Positions 10,219-21,710 of a DNA stretch of 64,000 bases are shown piece after piece (position 1 is the stretch's first letter; each line of letters begins with the position of its first letter). The DNA lies in contig NC_092563.1 in NCBI RefSeq assembly GCF_037975245.1, positions 1,391,001 through 1,455,000 on the forward strand, given 5' to 3'. The stretch comes from Apostichopus japonicus (Eukaryota; Echinodermata; Holothuroidea; Aspidochirotida; Stichopodidae). A program made the position numbers and the translations under genes. Below the pieces are notes generated by a model that saw only the letters and a list, made by a program, of their open reading frames with translations, was not told where the DNA came from and did no database searches.

Positions 10219-13200
10219 TTACTGTGGGTAACCTCCTCTGTACTGGGCATTCTGATTGTAACCACCATAGGGCTGGCCTGATGGCTGCCCCTGCGGTTGC
10301 TGAGGACCTTGACTGTAGTTGTAGTTCCTAACTTGTTGCCCGGGGTTTCCGTATCCGGGTCCTTGTTGTGGGTATTGGGTGGCATTGGGCGCTGGCATGT
10401 TGCCAGGATAACCATGTCTTGGCATTTGTTGGTTTGCCATGTAACTCTGTTGGTTGGCTGGGTACTGAGGGTTGTAGCTGCCTTGTGGTGAAGGTTGTGT
10501 TTGTTGGTTGTACGGTGACTGGCCTATAACCAAAATGTAGACAATTAAAAAAAAAACAACATATGTACAGTAACAATAATTTGGATACTCACTATGCAGT
10601 GAATGCACATACTAAGTATGAAATTCTGTCAGCTTTACTTTTGGAGCAAATTGTCCTCATATGGTTTTGAGATTTTAACTCTGATGACCCTTGACCTACA
10701 CTAACAGCAACTTCATGTTCAGTGCACTCACTGAGCTGGATCTACCAACATAGTATTGATTTCTTCTAAGCTTTAGTGAGTTATTGAATTCAAAAGTTAC
10801 CTGGTGACCTCAAAAGACCCTTTTGACGTCCAACTAAAACAGTAGAGTACTTGTGCTACGTAACTTGTACATACCATGAATGGAGCTCATTCAAGCCTAA
10901 CGTATGGAGCTCATTCAAGCTTTACCCGTGGAGTTATATTTCTCATGTTATTTCTCATGAGCATATTAATAAGATTTTCAGCTAAGATAGATTTATTGTA
11001 CTCACAGCCGTGGTTCCATGTGTCATGCATAAAGTTATTATTTGGTTGCATTTTGGACTTATTGTATTTGTAAATTTTTCAGGATCTGACCTCTGGTCAC
11101 CTGATATGACGGTTGACCTCTTGGAAGTATGACAAGTTTCTTTTACTAAGGTGGACCTACGTATCACATATGAATGTCATCCAGGTTTCACTCTCTGAGA
11201 TTTTCAGACTTTGTCCTCTGGTGACCTTATATGACCTTTAATCTCCTAAGATTACAACAGGATTCTTCAACTAAGTAAGCTGCTTCAGTAACAATACACT
11301 TTACACTTCTTTAACAGACTAATGTTGTTTGCACTTGTAATGCATATCACTGGAGTGTATGTAATCTGCTAAAGCATTAACTAATCAGATAATTGCTGAC
11401 TGCCAAACATGATATTTATGATTACGGTGTTTACAGTGTTTCCAATTTAGAGTGTAATGGAATTGAAAGATAGTCTACATTAATGGCTACAATGAAAATG
11501 CTTTATCAGTGTTATTCAAGCAAGGTATACCCTATTTTGCCTATCGCACACAGATGTGTCTACTGCAGAGTATGTTCCAGTTATTTGCACTGTGATGTAC
11601 CGATCATTTCAGAGATTTATGTTTCAAGGTTAGAAGAAAGACAAATTCCAGAATCTTTTTTTGGATTTTATAACTGTTATAACTAAAACTTTATTACAAG
11701 CATATATATAAGAAAATTTTATTGTTACATAAAATGGGTTATTTCCATATTGAGTATTAAAATCTGGATCCACATCTTTGAAATCTTACTCATTTAGTGT
11801 CATTGTGGAGGATTTAGATGATGAGATGGGAGTATTACTCTACAATTTGGTTCCTGGATAGTTTATGCACATCTAGATTGGTAATCAGTAGATGGACCTT
11901 TTCTTATGATGTTTACCTTTGGCTTTTCAGGCATGTGAAGACTTTATCAGATTCTATTCTGTACAGTCCATACACAAAAACAGTGAACAACGCAGTCAAA
12001 GTATCCATTTAAAGCCTTGGTTTTCAACCTTTTTTCGATCACGAGCCCAATTCGTCTTCCGAGCCGTCCTCGCGAGCCCATACCCTACCCTGCAAAGTTA
12101 TCAACTTCATAAAATCAATTTCACAGCATTTATTAGTGTATTCTTGACACAAGTGACCCGGGGACTCAATCAGAGCTATGTATGTTCCTCCGTGATCAGA
12201 TGACAGGTACTGCCCAATTAGAGCCTATCTCAAAGATTTCTTGCAACCCTCAATGGTACACTGGTTTCATAAGAAATGTGTGACCGTTATCACTATCAGA
12301 ATAATGCAGAAAAATGGAGATGAACAATGCAATAAAAAAGCAGCAAAACCGTTTGACGTGTGCATATGAGGCCCAGTAGTATTAAAGGAGATATATTTCG
12401 AATCGGTGAGGTAATTTCTATTTATTGAAAACAAATTAAGAAATAAAGAGAACGTAATAATACTTTGTGTATTGACAATAGAACGGGAGAACTGATAGAA
12501 GTGTCGGACTGTATAGATATCACGCTGTATCAGTTATTCCAATTAGGCTTCCACGCATCATAATTTTGGTAAATACGTAATACGTAGTGTGCAGTGGTTG
12601 GTGGGAGTCACCGAATTCTCTTATACTAGTCTTATAGGGTTAGGGTTGAGTAAATTTTACCCGTTGTACAAGGTTTCATCGAAGAGGCTTCCTAAGAAAC
12701 ATCATCATGTGCCTTCGCCACCAGCCCCCCAAAATGCCACAATTTTTAATCATTACTGGGGCAATGTTCGCGAGCCCACAAAATCGGCTTCGCGGGCCCA
12801 AATGGGCCCGCGAGCCCAAGGTTGAAAACCACGGATTTAAAGCATGAAACTATAAACCAGAAAAGGAAAATGTTTCCACCAGAAATCACCATTGAGGCAC
12901 CTGTCAATTTAATAGTATTTGTCACATTTTGTCCCGTACGTCAAGTGTTGTCCCGTACGTCAAGTGTTGTCCCGTACATCAAGTGTTGACCCGTACGTCA
13001 AGTGTTGACCCGTACGTCAAGTGTTGACCCGTACGTCAAGTGTTGTCCCGTACGTCAAGTGTTGTCCCGTACGTCAAAATTTTTTATTTTGATTATATAA
13101 TTTGTATAGTAAAGCACAATTTTGTAAAAAGTTTTAGGTTTTGTTGAGTAACAGCACACAGCTGGTGCTGGGGCCAAGTGGATAAAGGCGGTGACATTTG

Positions 13201-16200
13201 AAGCAACGAGGCCTAGCAATTGGGAGATTCGGGTTTCGATCCCGGCTGGGTCTTAGTAAGGTGGATTTTTCATCCAAGAGCAATCTATGGTTTTCTCATC
13301 TGAAATGACTTTCTAATTGAAAAGATCCTAAGTTTGAGTTAAAATGTTGAATTGGAAGCCACTTGACATAAAAGTTGTCATCCATATGCTCTTGCGGGCT
13401 TCTCCCAAGTAAAAATAACTGTCTGATTATTATTATTACTAATTAGAACTTAACAGAATATCTAAATAACATTGTTGTTTATCTCTATTAAAACCTTAAA
13501 CAGATGTACCGAAATTGTGACAAATGGGACATTAGTGTTTGGGATCTACCTTATTAGCATATAATTAATTAATTCACACACAAGTAAAAAAAAATTCTCA
13601 AAATTACTGGAAGAGAGGATGTAAAAGTTCTCAAATAACAATATTCAATTGATTCATACTGCTGGCTGATAGATCAAATTTTAAATTTCCTGTAGTGGAA
13701 TGCAATAGCATAATGCTACCACCCCCATTATTTATTTGTATATGTATCTATTGCCCTCCCCCACCTCCTCAATTTAGATTTATGTATTGTGGAGGTGGGG
13801 TGGTGGAGGAGGGGAGGGAAGTGAGGGCAGTATATAACAACAGAGAATTGCAATACAATAAGACATTAATGTAAATACCTTGCATTGCCTGAGGTCTGTA
13901 AGCTGCAGACATTGTAGGCTGCTGGTTGGGTGTGTTGCCTGGCATCATGGGTGCAGAGCTGGCTTGCATGGAGCTAGCTAAGGGTTGTTGCTGTTGTTGC
14001 TGCTGTTGTTGTTGTTGTTGCTGACTCATCTGTTGCTGGGAATATGGAGGGAAATGGCTGGCAGGGGTCTGGCTGGCCATGTTTGGCTGCTGCATTGGCT
14101 GAGCCTGGGTTTGTGGAGCCATCATGGATCCTGTGACAAGACAAGACAAACAAAATAGTTTGAATGTCTGAAGCATGAACCATTAGGTGTCCGTTTAGAT
14201 AGAGAACATACTGAGGTTCAAAGCTGCATGGAGCAGATTTAGTACAAGGAGGATGAGCCCATATTGACAGCCAACGGAGACACTAATGCCTGGAACAGAT
14301 CGGATGTAGTAAGGCTGGTCTACAACATAAACCAGAAATACTAATAGAGGGTGCACTTGATATAGGATGCACTTGATGTATATTAGAGGGTGCACATCAT
14401 ATACATTAGAGAGGGTATAGTTGATATACGTAATATAGAGGGTGTACATCACATACATTAGAGGGGTGCATTTCATGTATTATAGAGGGTGCACTTCTGA
14501 TGAATTATAAAGGGTGCACTTGATGTATTATAGAGGGTGCATATCACATACATTAGAGGGGTGCATCTGATGAATTATAGAGGATGAGCTTGATGTATTA
14601 TAGAGGGTGCACATCACATACATTAGAGGGGTACATCTGATGAATTATACAGGGTGCACAACAAATACTTTAAAGAGGGTGCATCTGATGAATTATAGAG
14701 GGTGTGGTTGATATAATATAGAGGGTGTGGTTGATATACTATAGAGGGTGTGGTTTATATAATATAGAGTGTGCAACTCCCATATGTCATAGGCAGGGAA
14801 TAGGGTGTTCATATTTTGTGTAGCAGTATTAAAGGCTGTGAATCTTGTCTCTTTTAAACCTACTGTGCATTCATGTGTTAACAACTGCTTTGTACACCTA
14901 TGAACTTGTATAGTAATTTGAACATTTCGCATGCCACATTGCGATGGGATGCCGGATAAACTATTCCCTGATAGGGTGCACTTGATGATATATAGAGGGT
15001 GCACTTCACATACATTATAGGGTGCCCTTGATGCTTTATTAAGGATACACTACATGTGTATTAGAGGGGGCTCCTCATGTATGTAAAGTTCCAACTTCAG
15101 CTGTCTCAGACCCAACCATCATCGCAAATAGACAAATCTCTTCTATGGATATCTTTGTTACAGAAACAAAAGGTAATAACAAATGTCTTACCTTTTAAGA
15201 GAGAAACTTTAAATTCAAAAGTGGGAGTATTTTGTGTGAATGAGTAACGTCAAACTTGACCAAAACACTCTTCCAATTCTCTTTGTTTGTGCAGATCATT
15301 TCAAGAAAAATTACTGTTTTTATCAACAATCATTTTGGTTCAACATTTCCAATGATGTTAATACACTGTTCAGTTACAGCATGAAGAGAAAGCGTGACTT
15401 ACTTTATTCACCATACCTGTGAGTTTAAAAGTAGCAACACTGCTTTTCTTCACTTCAAAGGTCGTTTCTATTATTGTCGTTTTGCAAAGGGAACTTTCTC
15501 TTGAGAATTTGTTTTACAGTCACTCTGCAAAATTCTTTGCAGACATTGAGATAGGTGTCAGGTCTTACCACCAGACAATACCTACTCTCACCATGACAGG
15601 ATTTTGTTCCCCTTTCTGCTGAAATCTAAAATAAACCTACTTTGATTTCCAACTTTATCATCATGAATAACATAATACGATCATGCCAATTTCAGTCTGT
15701 TTATATGTGGTTGTACATTACTTAAACCAACCACAAAAAGCTGTACGATAAATAGAGTCATGTTAGAACTGACAGAAAACTCATCATGTACAGATTTGTC
15801 TAAAAGAAGAAGTTGATCTAAGAGATTAAGGATTTTACTCTCACCAACTTGCTTAGGACAACAAGGATAATTAGGGTTCAAATGTTCAATTCATTCTCAA
15901 GGATAGCCTCGGGACTGAAACAGAGAAGACCTAGTGAAAAGAGCTCTTTTTAAAAAATAAAGGTTTGCTACATTTTTTTTCTTCTTCTGTTTTTATTAGA
16001 CAGAAAAAAAAGGAACGTGCATCAGTTACACAGTGTTGCATATGTATTCCAGACAATTCAATATAAATTGTTTGTCATGGATTACCTTGCTGCATCGGAG
16101 GGTTCTGACGACCGTAGTAATTCCCCGGCATCCCTTGCTGCTGTTGCTGCGGCGACATGTTGCTAGGCGGCTCTGTATAATTAGGCATGTTACTGGATGG

Positions 16201-19200
16201 TGTGGAATTATTCACTGAAGAAGACACTGTTTGACCTGGTGCCATATTAGTGCTATCTCCTCCTTGTTGAGGTACACCTATGTGGTCAAAGGTCAAATGT
16301 ACCAATGCTGATGTCCAAGATCATCATAATAACACACAGGTGGGAGAAGGTTTAGTACATATAAACACAGAAAAGCAAAGATTGAAATAGACGGAACATT
16401 GATGGAAAGCTCTCCGGAGATTTCCGACCAAACCTAGAATTTGTTTTAACAGTTACGATGAAAAGAAGACAATACACTACTTGAACGACAAACAATGACA
16501 GCAGCCCACGAATAAAAAAAATAATAATGTTATCCTTCGACTGTGAGAAATATTAGTGTTAAGAAGGTGATTTAATCATATCTAAAAGGGAACAGATTTG
16601 TGGACGAGAGTAAAGATGGAGTTTGCGAGATGATTATACAGCCACAGCAGAAGTACTGCCTTTGAACACTGCTGACTATAATGACAAAGTGATTGTGACA
16701 TACACTTATACATTTAACACACCCTTCCAGGTCTGATTCCTAGTCCAGAAGTGAAGTCTCATGAATATGCATTTGCATCTTACATCCACATCAATTGACC
16801 TGTATGAAGGTTGCGATCACATATATGAATATTAACAGAGTCTGTTTGCCTTGAGTCAACATACACTAACACAGTCAAGTTTCCTTTCTGACAAATCCAA
16901 AAACTTGGATATATACAGTATTAATCAACTAGGTTTTTCCCTGTTTATATTCGGTATGCTAGCACAAACAGTAACAACCTATTTATAAAATGGCGCCATC
17001 TATTAAAATTTGAATATTTTAACTGACTACTCTGCAAGCAAGGCAGAAAGTTGAGATCTTTAATGGACAGAGAGAGAGAGGTTTCCTGAAATTACTTTCT
17101 ACTGTTTATTAAGACATGGTTACAAAAACAAAGGTTAGTTGGATTGATCTATTGGAGCTGAAAATCACCATAATTGCATTAGCAAATTTGAAGTGATGAA
17201 CAAGCTGAAAAATTGCAGCTCAAAATTTAAACTCACATATCATGTCTGATCATGCGTCAATTTAATAATCATTTATTGATTAATTCATCATTCATTATGC
17301 TACTTCTTTTTTTCTTCTGTATAAAGTACATATTAACACATGCACAAATTTAGGTTGTCACTTGATAGTTACCGCAACAATGCCTTCACTAAGTTTGAAA
17401 CAGAAATGTGAAAAACACGAAATATGCTCAACAAATCTACTTAGATCCATTTCAGGCTAGACAGAACGAAGGTAGCACAGAACGAAGGTAGCTGCAATGA
17501 TACTAGATATCTGATTACAGTATCTATTAAAGACTGTTTTACACATGCAAAGTTGTAGTTAGTTTAAGCAGACAAAACAACAAAGGTGTTATTTATGAAA
17601 CAGATGTGTCTGATACACACACACAAATGATAAAAATATTAAAAAAGGTATAAAAAAAGAAGAAGAAGAAGGCACAAAGTGAACAGAATCTGCTAGATTT
17701 GTAAGTGTGCTCTTTGTGACATGATTACATGACATTTGTAAAGAATGGACAGTTGTTCCTACCTTTAAATGAACCAGCATTGGCAACCTGTGGGGTACTC
17801 GGTCCACTTTGATGAGAAGTGGTATTTGTTTCCGACGTTGGCGTCGGTGCGACCATGCTCGCTGGCGTCATCCCATTCGGCTGATTGGGTAAGTTTGGAT
17901 TGGTGTGGACTGGTGGTGGATTTGAGGTTCCTTGAGACACATTTGACCCCGAGTGTCCACCGGGTCCAGCAGGGGGACCCTGTGGTCCAGAGGGAGGACC
18001 CTGTGGTCCAGCTGACGGTGCTCCCATTGGTGTCCCGCCTGGTTGTGCTGGGTTCTAGCAGAGATAGGGTATGGACAAAATATGAAGCTACATGCATAAT
18101 TCATAGATTCAAAACACAAGTAAAAAAATCTGGAATAAAACGTATTTTGTGATATTGTTTGCACGCTTTATACAACCGTACGATGCTTCACTACCGACGT
18201 CAGAATAGGTGAATGAGGGAGATAAATGCATGCTAGAGTAATACTGTAACAAAGACACAAAGTATCCAGTATTTTGTGCAATCCCTGTATCCCATCAGAT
18301 TCATAAAACATATTAACTAAAAGCAAGGGATGATATAACCCACAGATATACTCTTCAATCATGGTAGCAGTAATTTCACGACATTTAAAAACTAATGTGA
18401 AAATATAGAGGAAAGAGGTTCAACAAACAGTCTTTCAATAAACAAGACAAGCTAAAGATGAATTGATGAACAATCCGAAAAGTATTAAATGTTTACTGCA
18501 CATACAGTAGTATTATAGAATTTATGTCATTGGAAAAATGAAAATTTTGGTTATTCTGATTTTCACACTTCTAAAGTAAACAGTCTGGAACCCTCTTTTA
18601 AAGTTACATTGACGGTGCTGTACCAATCCCCAGCCCTAGCTTATTTCATACCAATTTCATACACAAAACACAGAAGCCATTCAACACCATTTGTGTTGAA
18701 AAATTTGACATGCACAAAATGTAAATATGCAAAACGTTCGAAGCAATCAGAATACTAAGGATTTTGTATTGATAATCGTTTAGCTTCAGAGGAGTTGACT
18801 TGATGGTATGCTTGGTAGAATAACTGTCTACAACATAACATGATATATTTCGTCCCTCGAGTGAACGTTTGGGAAAAATTGTCTGCCAGTTTACAACATG
18901 CAAAAGTAAAAGTTGAAATTGATGTGACAATTCAAATATTTCCTTCATGAGTGTAAATAATGTTACCACATGATAAATATTTTCCCTTTCCTAAAATTTC
19001 TTTTAACTTACTGTTTATAACAAACCATTAACTATATATAAATAATTTTGAAAGAGCAAACAAGGTTTGGCGAGAATGGGGTTCAAACCAGGTGAGCTCA
19101 GGGTTGCACGTCCTAGTGTGCTGTACCAACTGTGTTTTCTTCTGTTGATTTACCATTTAGAACAATTTCTAAAAACTTTTTGCAGAACTTTCATTGCACA

Positions 19201-21042
19201 CAATATTTAAATCCTGCATTTTTATTACCTGTAAGAGTTGTTGCATGCTACTGTGGTTAGAGTCAGCCAACGTCGCTAAATAAACCAGGTTGCGATGTAA
19301 AAGTTGCTGGATGCTGCAGGGGATAACAAAAACGATTGCACTGGGCATTCAGCTTCATGAAATTTTAACCCTAACACCAATTATTACCGTATCCCTGTCA
19401 GCAAAAATATCAATTCTCTCCCCGGTGTTTGAACTGGCATAAAAGCCTCATTTACGCATGAACATACCGATTCCAAACCCTACACTAAGTCTCCCCCCCC
19501 CCCCCCCCCGTACTATTGTGTTCTGCTACATGGAAACATAATTTGAGAGAGAGAGCAAGAGCCTGACATTAGGTAATGCAATGGGTAATGGTGTTAGGCA
19601 TACAGTAATGTTAGTCCAGCATACAGCCTAGTAATGTACTGTAATGAATGGAAAGATAAATATGTCGGCCAGCACATGCGACCGATTAAAGTTTCGGGTA
19701 TGTGGCAAGAGATATGTTGAGATAGTGAGAATCACTCTCCCATTAAAAACTAATAACAAATACATACACAGCCCTGATATGGGTCATGGTTTGGACCTGG
19801 GTTACAACAATGTTGGCTGGGTACCTGGTGTAAACACTAAACAAACATGCAGTGTCAATACAAGATATCAACAGTACTTAGTAGACTATAAGTATTGAGA
19901 AACATTAAGGACTAACAGTGTGCAACAATTTTGAACGTTCTCTTTAAAAAAATCGATAATCCGTAATGTTAGTATTTTATAGTTTGTTTACTGATAGCCT
20001 TATATCATTCCCATGGACTTTACTTATGGTATTTGTTTTCTCATGTAAATCAAAAAAGAAAGAGGATGACACATTTGTTCTCATAATTCTAAGCAATTTT
20101 GGGCAAGCAACTGTAGTTTTCACAGGAAAACAGAAATGGCTAAAGTAGGTCTCACCACTGACCAAAGTCAATGTTATAAATTTGCTAAAGTGATGTACTT
20201 ACTGTGTGGCATCATTGGACCTTCCCTTGCCTTGATAATCAACAATTGTTTGAATCAATTGATTGTTTTCATCCAGCATCTAGAAAGTGAAGTGTCAAAG
20301 TCAATTAAGAAAATATGGTGGTCATTCCCCTCTGGCACCTTACTACAGTATCATTTTATAAGCATTATGTACAGTATCTACACACAGTGACACTTATATG
20401 TACACTTGAACCAATAAAGCCAGTACATATTATGTTGACGACTGCTTTGCAAACCTCTTTTCTTATAATAATATCATGAGCTTCAGATCTGAATTCCTAT
20501 ACTAGTAATATAATAGTAATAAAATAAAAATCGTAGTAAATCATAGCAAAAGCATGAAATTTAGCTGTAGAGTCTGTATGAGAGCTAAGGTATTTATGTT
20601 GCAAGTTTACAGTTAAGGTAAAATTAAGTATGAAAGACTTGGCATATTGTCTCCAAATAGAGTAGGCCTAAGGCAAGACCATGCATTTGCCTGCAGCAAA
20701 CATTTTGTGGGTTTTTTCACAAATATTGGGAGATTTTATCCAAAATAAGCTACAACTGTAAATTAATGGACTGACAAACCAACAGGAGCCCATCCTACAC
20801 TAAGATATAATTGTTAAGCAGAGGCCTAACGTTTGTCTCAAATTAGAACGCAAACAAGACGAAGGCCTAACGTTAAGCCTAGCCTTGTACCGACTGCAAT
20901 ATTCAATATGCTACTGCAGTCCTTAGACCTATCTTGGACAATGTATAGCAACAAACGTCGCAATTTTAGTTACTTTCTGGATTGCAGCAGGATCTGCGGA
21001 AGGTTTCCCTCGATTTCTCCCTGAAACAAATGTCATCGACAT
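10219..21042 (-). CDS. SS18: SS18-like BAF (SWI/SNF) complex subunit, 7 coding exons
   Basis: Coding exons on the minus strand are 21042-20974, 20279-20203, 19313-19229, 18054-17763, 16277-16086, 14130-13879 and 10523-10219. All junctions are GT..AG and all phases join, giving 423 aa, close to human SS18 (about 418). Residues 1-77 form the conserved SNH domain (starts MSMTFVSG; contains LDENNQLIQ and HRNLVYLATLADSN), which in vertebrates binds the BRG1/BRM ATPases. The rest is low-complexity G/P/Q/N/Y-rich sequence, with a polyQ run in exon 6 coded by mixed CAG/CAA. It ends in a QPGY-type activation region with repeated tyrosines (YGGYNQNAQYRGGYPQ). The start was chosen because it matches the family N terminus. 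Vertebrates have paralogues SS18 and SS18L1 (CREST); I cannot separate the two, and an invertebrate pro-orthologue is likely. Introns carry hAT, SINE and minisatellite sequence. Confidence 0.93.
10600..11280 (+). repeat. AGGTCA-rich dispersed repeat units in SS18 intron 6
   Basis: Degenerate units contain 'tgacccttgacctacac' near 10,683 and 'gtgaccttatatgaccttt' near 11,221, with 'aagctggatctacc'-like spacers. They resemble the units at 8550-8900 in the same orientation. Ends are unclear. Confidence 0.5.
12015..12834. mobile_element. hAT-type MITE in SS18 intron 6
   Basis: The left end is CCTTGGTTTTCAACC and the right end is GGTTGAAAACCACGG, so 14 of 15 positions are complementary. A perfect 8-bp target duplication ATTTAAAG lies at 12007-12014 and 12835-12842. 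Subterminal CGAGCCCA and GCGAGCCCA blocks are also inverted. The 820-bp element has no transposase frame. Termini of the 'GTGGTTCTCAACC' kind are typical of hAT elements. Confidence 0.88.
12931..13077. repeat. 19-bp minisatellite, about 8 units
   Basis: The unit GTCCCGTACGTCAAGTGTT is repeated head to tail seven full times plus a 14-bp partial. Variation is limited to GTCCC/GACCC and one CATC for CGTC. It lies in SS18 intron 6 between the hAT MITE and a SINE. Confidence 0.95.
13160..13445 (+). repeat. tRNA-derived SINE (Leu/Ser-like head)
   Basis: The head has GGGGCCAAGTGGATAAAGG, matching an A box (TGGCNNAGTGG-like), and about 60 bp later GGTTTCGATCCCGG, matching a B box. The spacing suggests a long-variable-arm tRNA (Leu or Ser class). 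An unrelated body follows, with CTTGCGGGCTTCTCCC, and the 3' end is a short (ATT)n tail near 13,430. It lies in SS18 intron 6, opposite in strand to the gene. Target duplications are not clear. Confidence 0.72.
14345..15075. repeat. Degenerate minisatellite (TAGAGGGTGCA units)
   Basis: TAGAGGGTGCACTTGATGTAT-type units of about 22-37 bp recur many times in SS18 intron 5. A non-repetitive gap at about 14,780-14,965 is followed by further units to about 15,075. The minus-strand open frames here are by-products of the repeat. Confidence 0.8.
19069..19135 (-). repeat. tRNA-like sequence, probable SINE remnant
   Basis: On the minus strand CAGTTGGTACAGCACACTAG resembles a D-arm/A box, and CCTGGTTTGAACCCC about 30 bp later resembles a B box. 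I could not draw a full cloverleaf with paired acceptor ends, so a SINE head or tRNA pseudogene is more likely than a working tRNA. It lies in SS18 intron 3. Confidence 0.4.
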
Positions 21043-21214
21043 GTTGCTTCGAATGGTGTTTGAAAACTTGGGTCAGTAATGGGAAATACTACTTTCTTGA
21101 CTGTTCAATTTGCGTTGTGGACAAAGATAGCAGACTTCTCTGACTATAGACCGGTACCAAAGCAATGATTGGGTGAGGGGAAGAGAAACGCTCGTATGGA
21201 ACGCCATTTTAACA

Positions 21215-21475
21215 TTTATATCTCTGATTCATTTATGGGTATCTCTAATTCATTTGCACATATCTCTAATTCATTCTAGGATATCTCTAATTCATTCTAG
21301 GATATCTCTAATTCATTTCCAGATATCTCTAATTCATTTCCAGATATCTCTAATTCATTTCCAGATATCAATAATGTAAACATATTTGAGATATTAGAAA
21401 TTGAATTCGACATATCAAGAATTCGATTTAGAGATATCCAAACTTGAATTAGAGATATCTGGAATATAATTAGGT
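21215..21475. repeat. Left GATATC minisatellite arm
   Basis: Tandem units of about 17-18 bp (ATATCTCTAATTCATTTCC), then shorter inverted units. A 68-aa plus-strand open frame here is repeat-derived. Confidence 0.8.
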
Positions 21476-21710
21476 TGGCATACTACTATTATAATCTATA
21501 TCAATCCGCCCGGATGTTCAGGAAAAGTGCCAAAAAGCAGCAAGAGAACATCATTTTTGACCTGTTATCAATAATGATCTAGTTTATTGTAGCTTCCATG
21601 TCGAAGAGCATGAATGTTAGTACATGTGGTGAGAAATTTGGGTCAATTGAGGCAATTTTAGACCCATTTAGGCCTCCCAGGTGCAGCCTACGGAAATTGT
21701 TTACTACTGA

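Noticed and set aside
12931-13077. Regular direct repeats resembling a CRISPR array
   Set aside because: Units are contiguous with no spacers, and the setting is an animal intron; it is a minisatellite.
19069-19135. Functional tRNA gene on the minus strand
   Set aside because: Promoter-like boxes are present but no full cloverleaf with paired acceptor stem could be drawn; kept only as a tRNA-like repeat.
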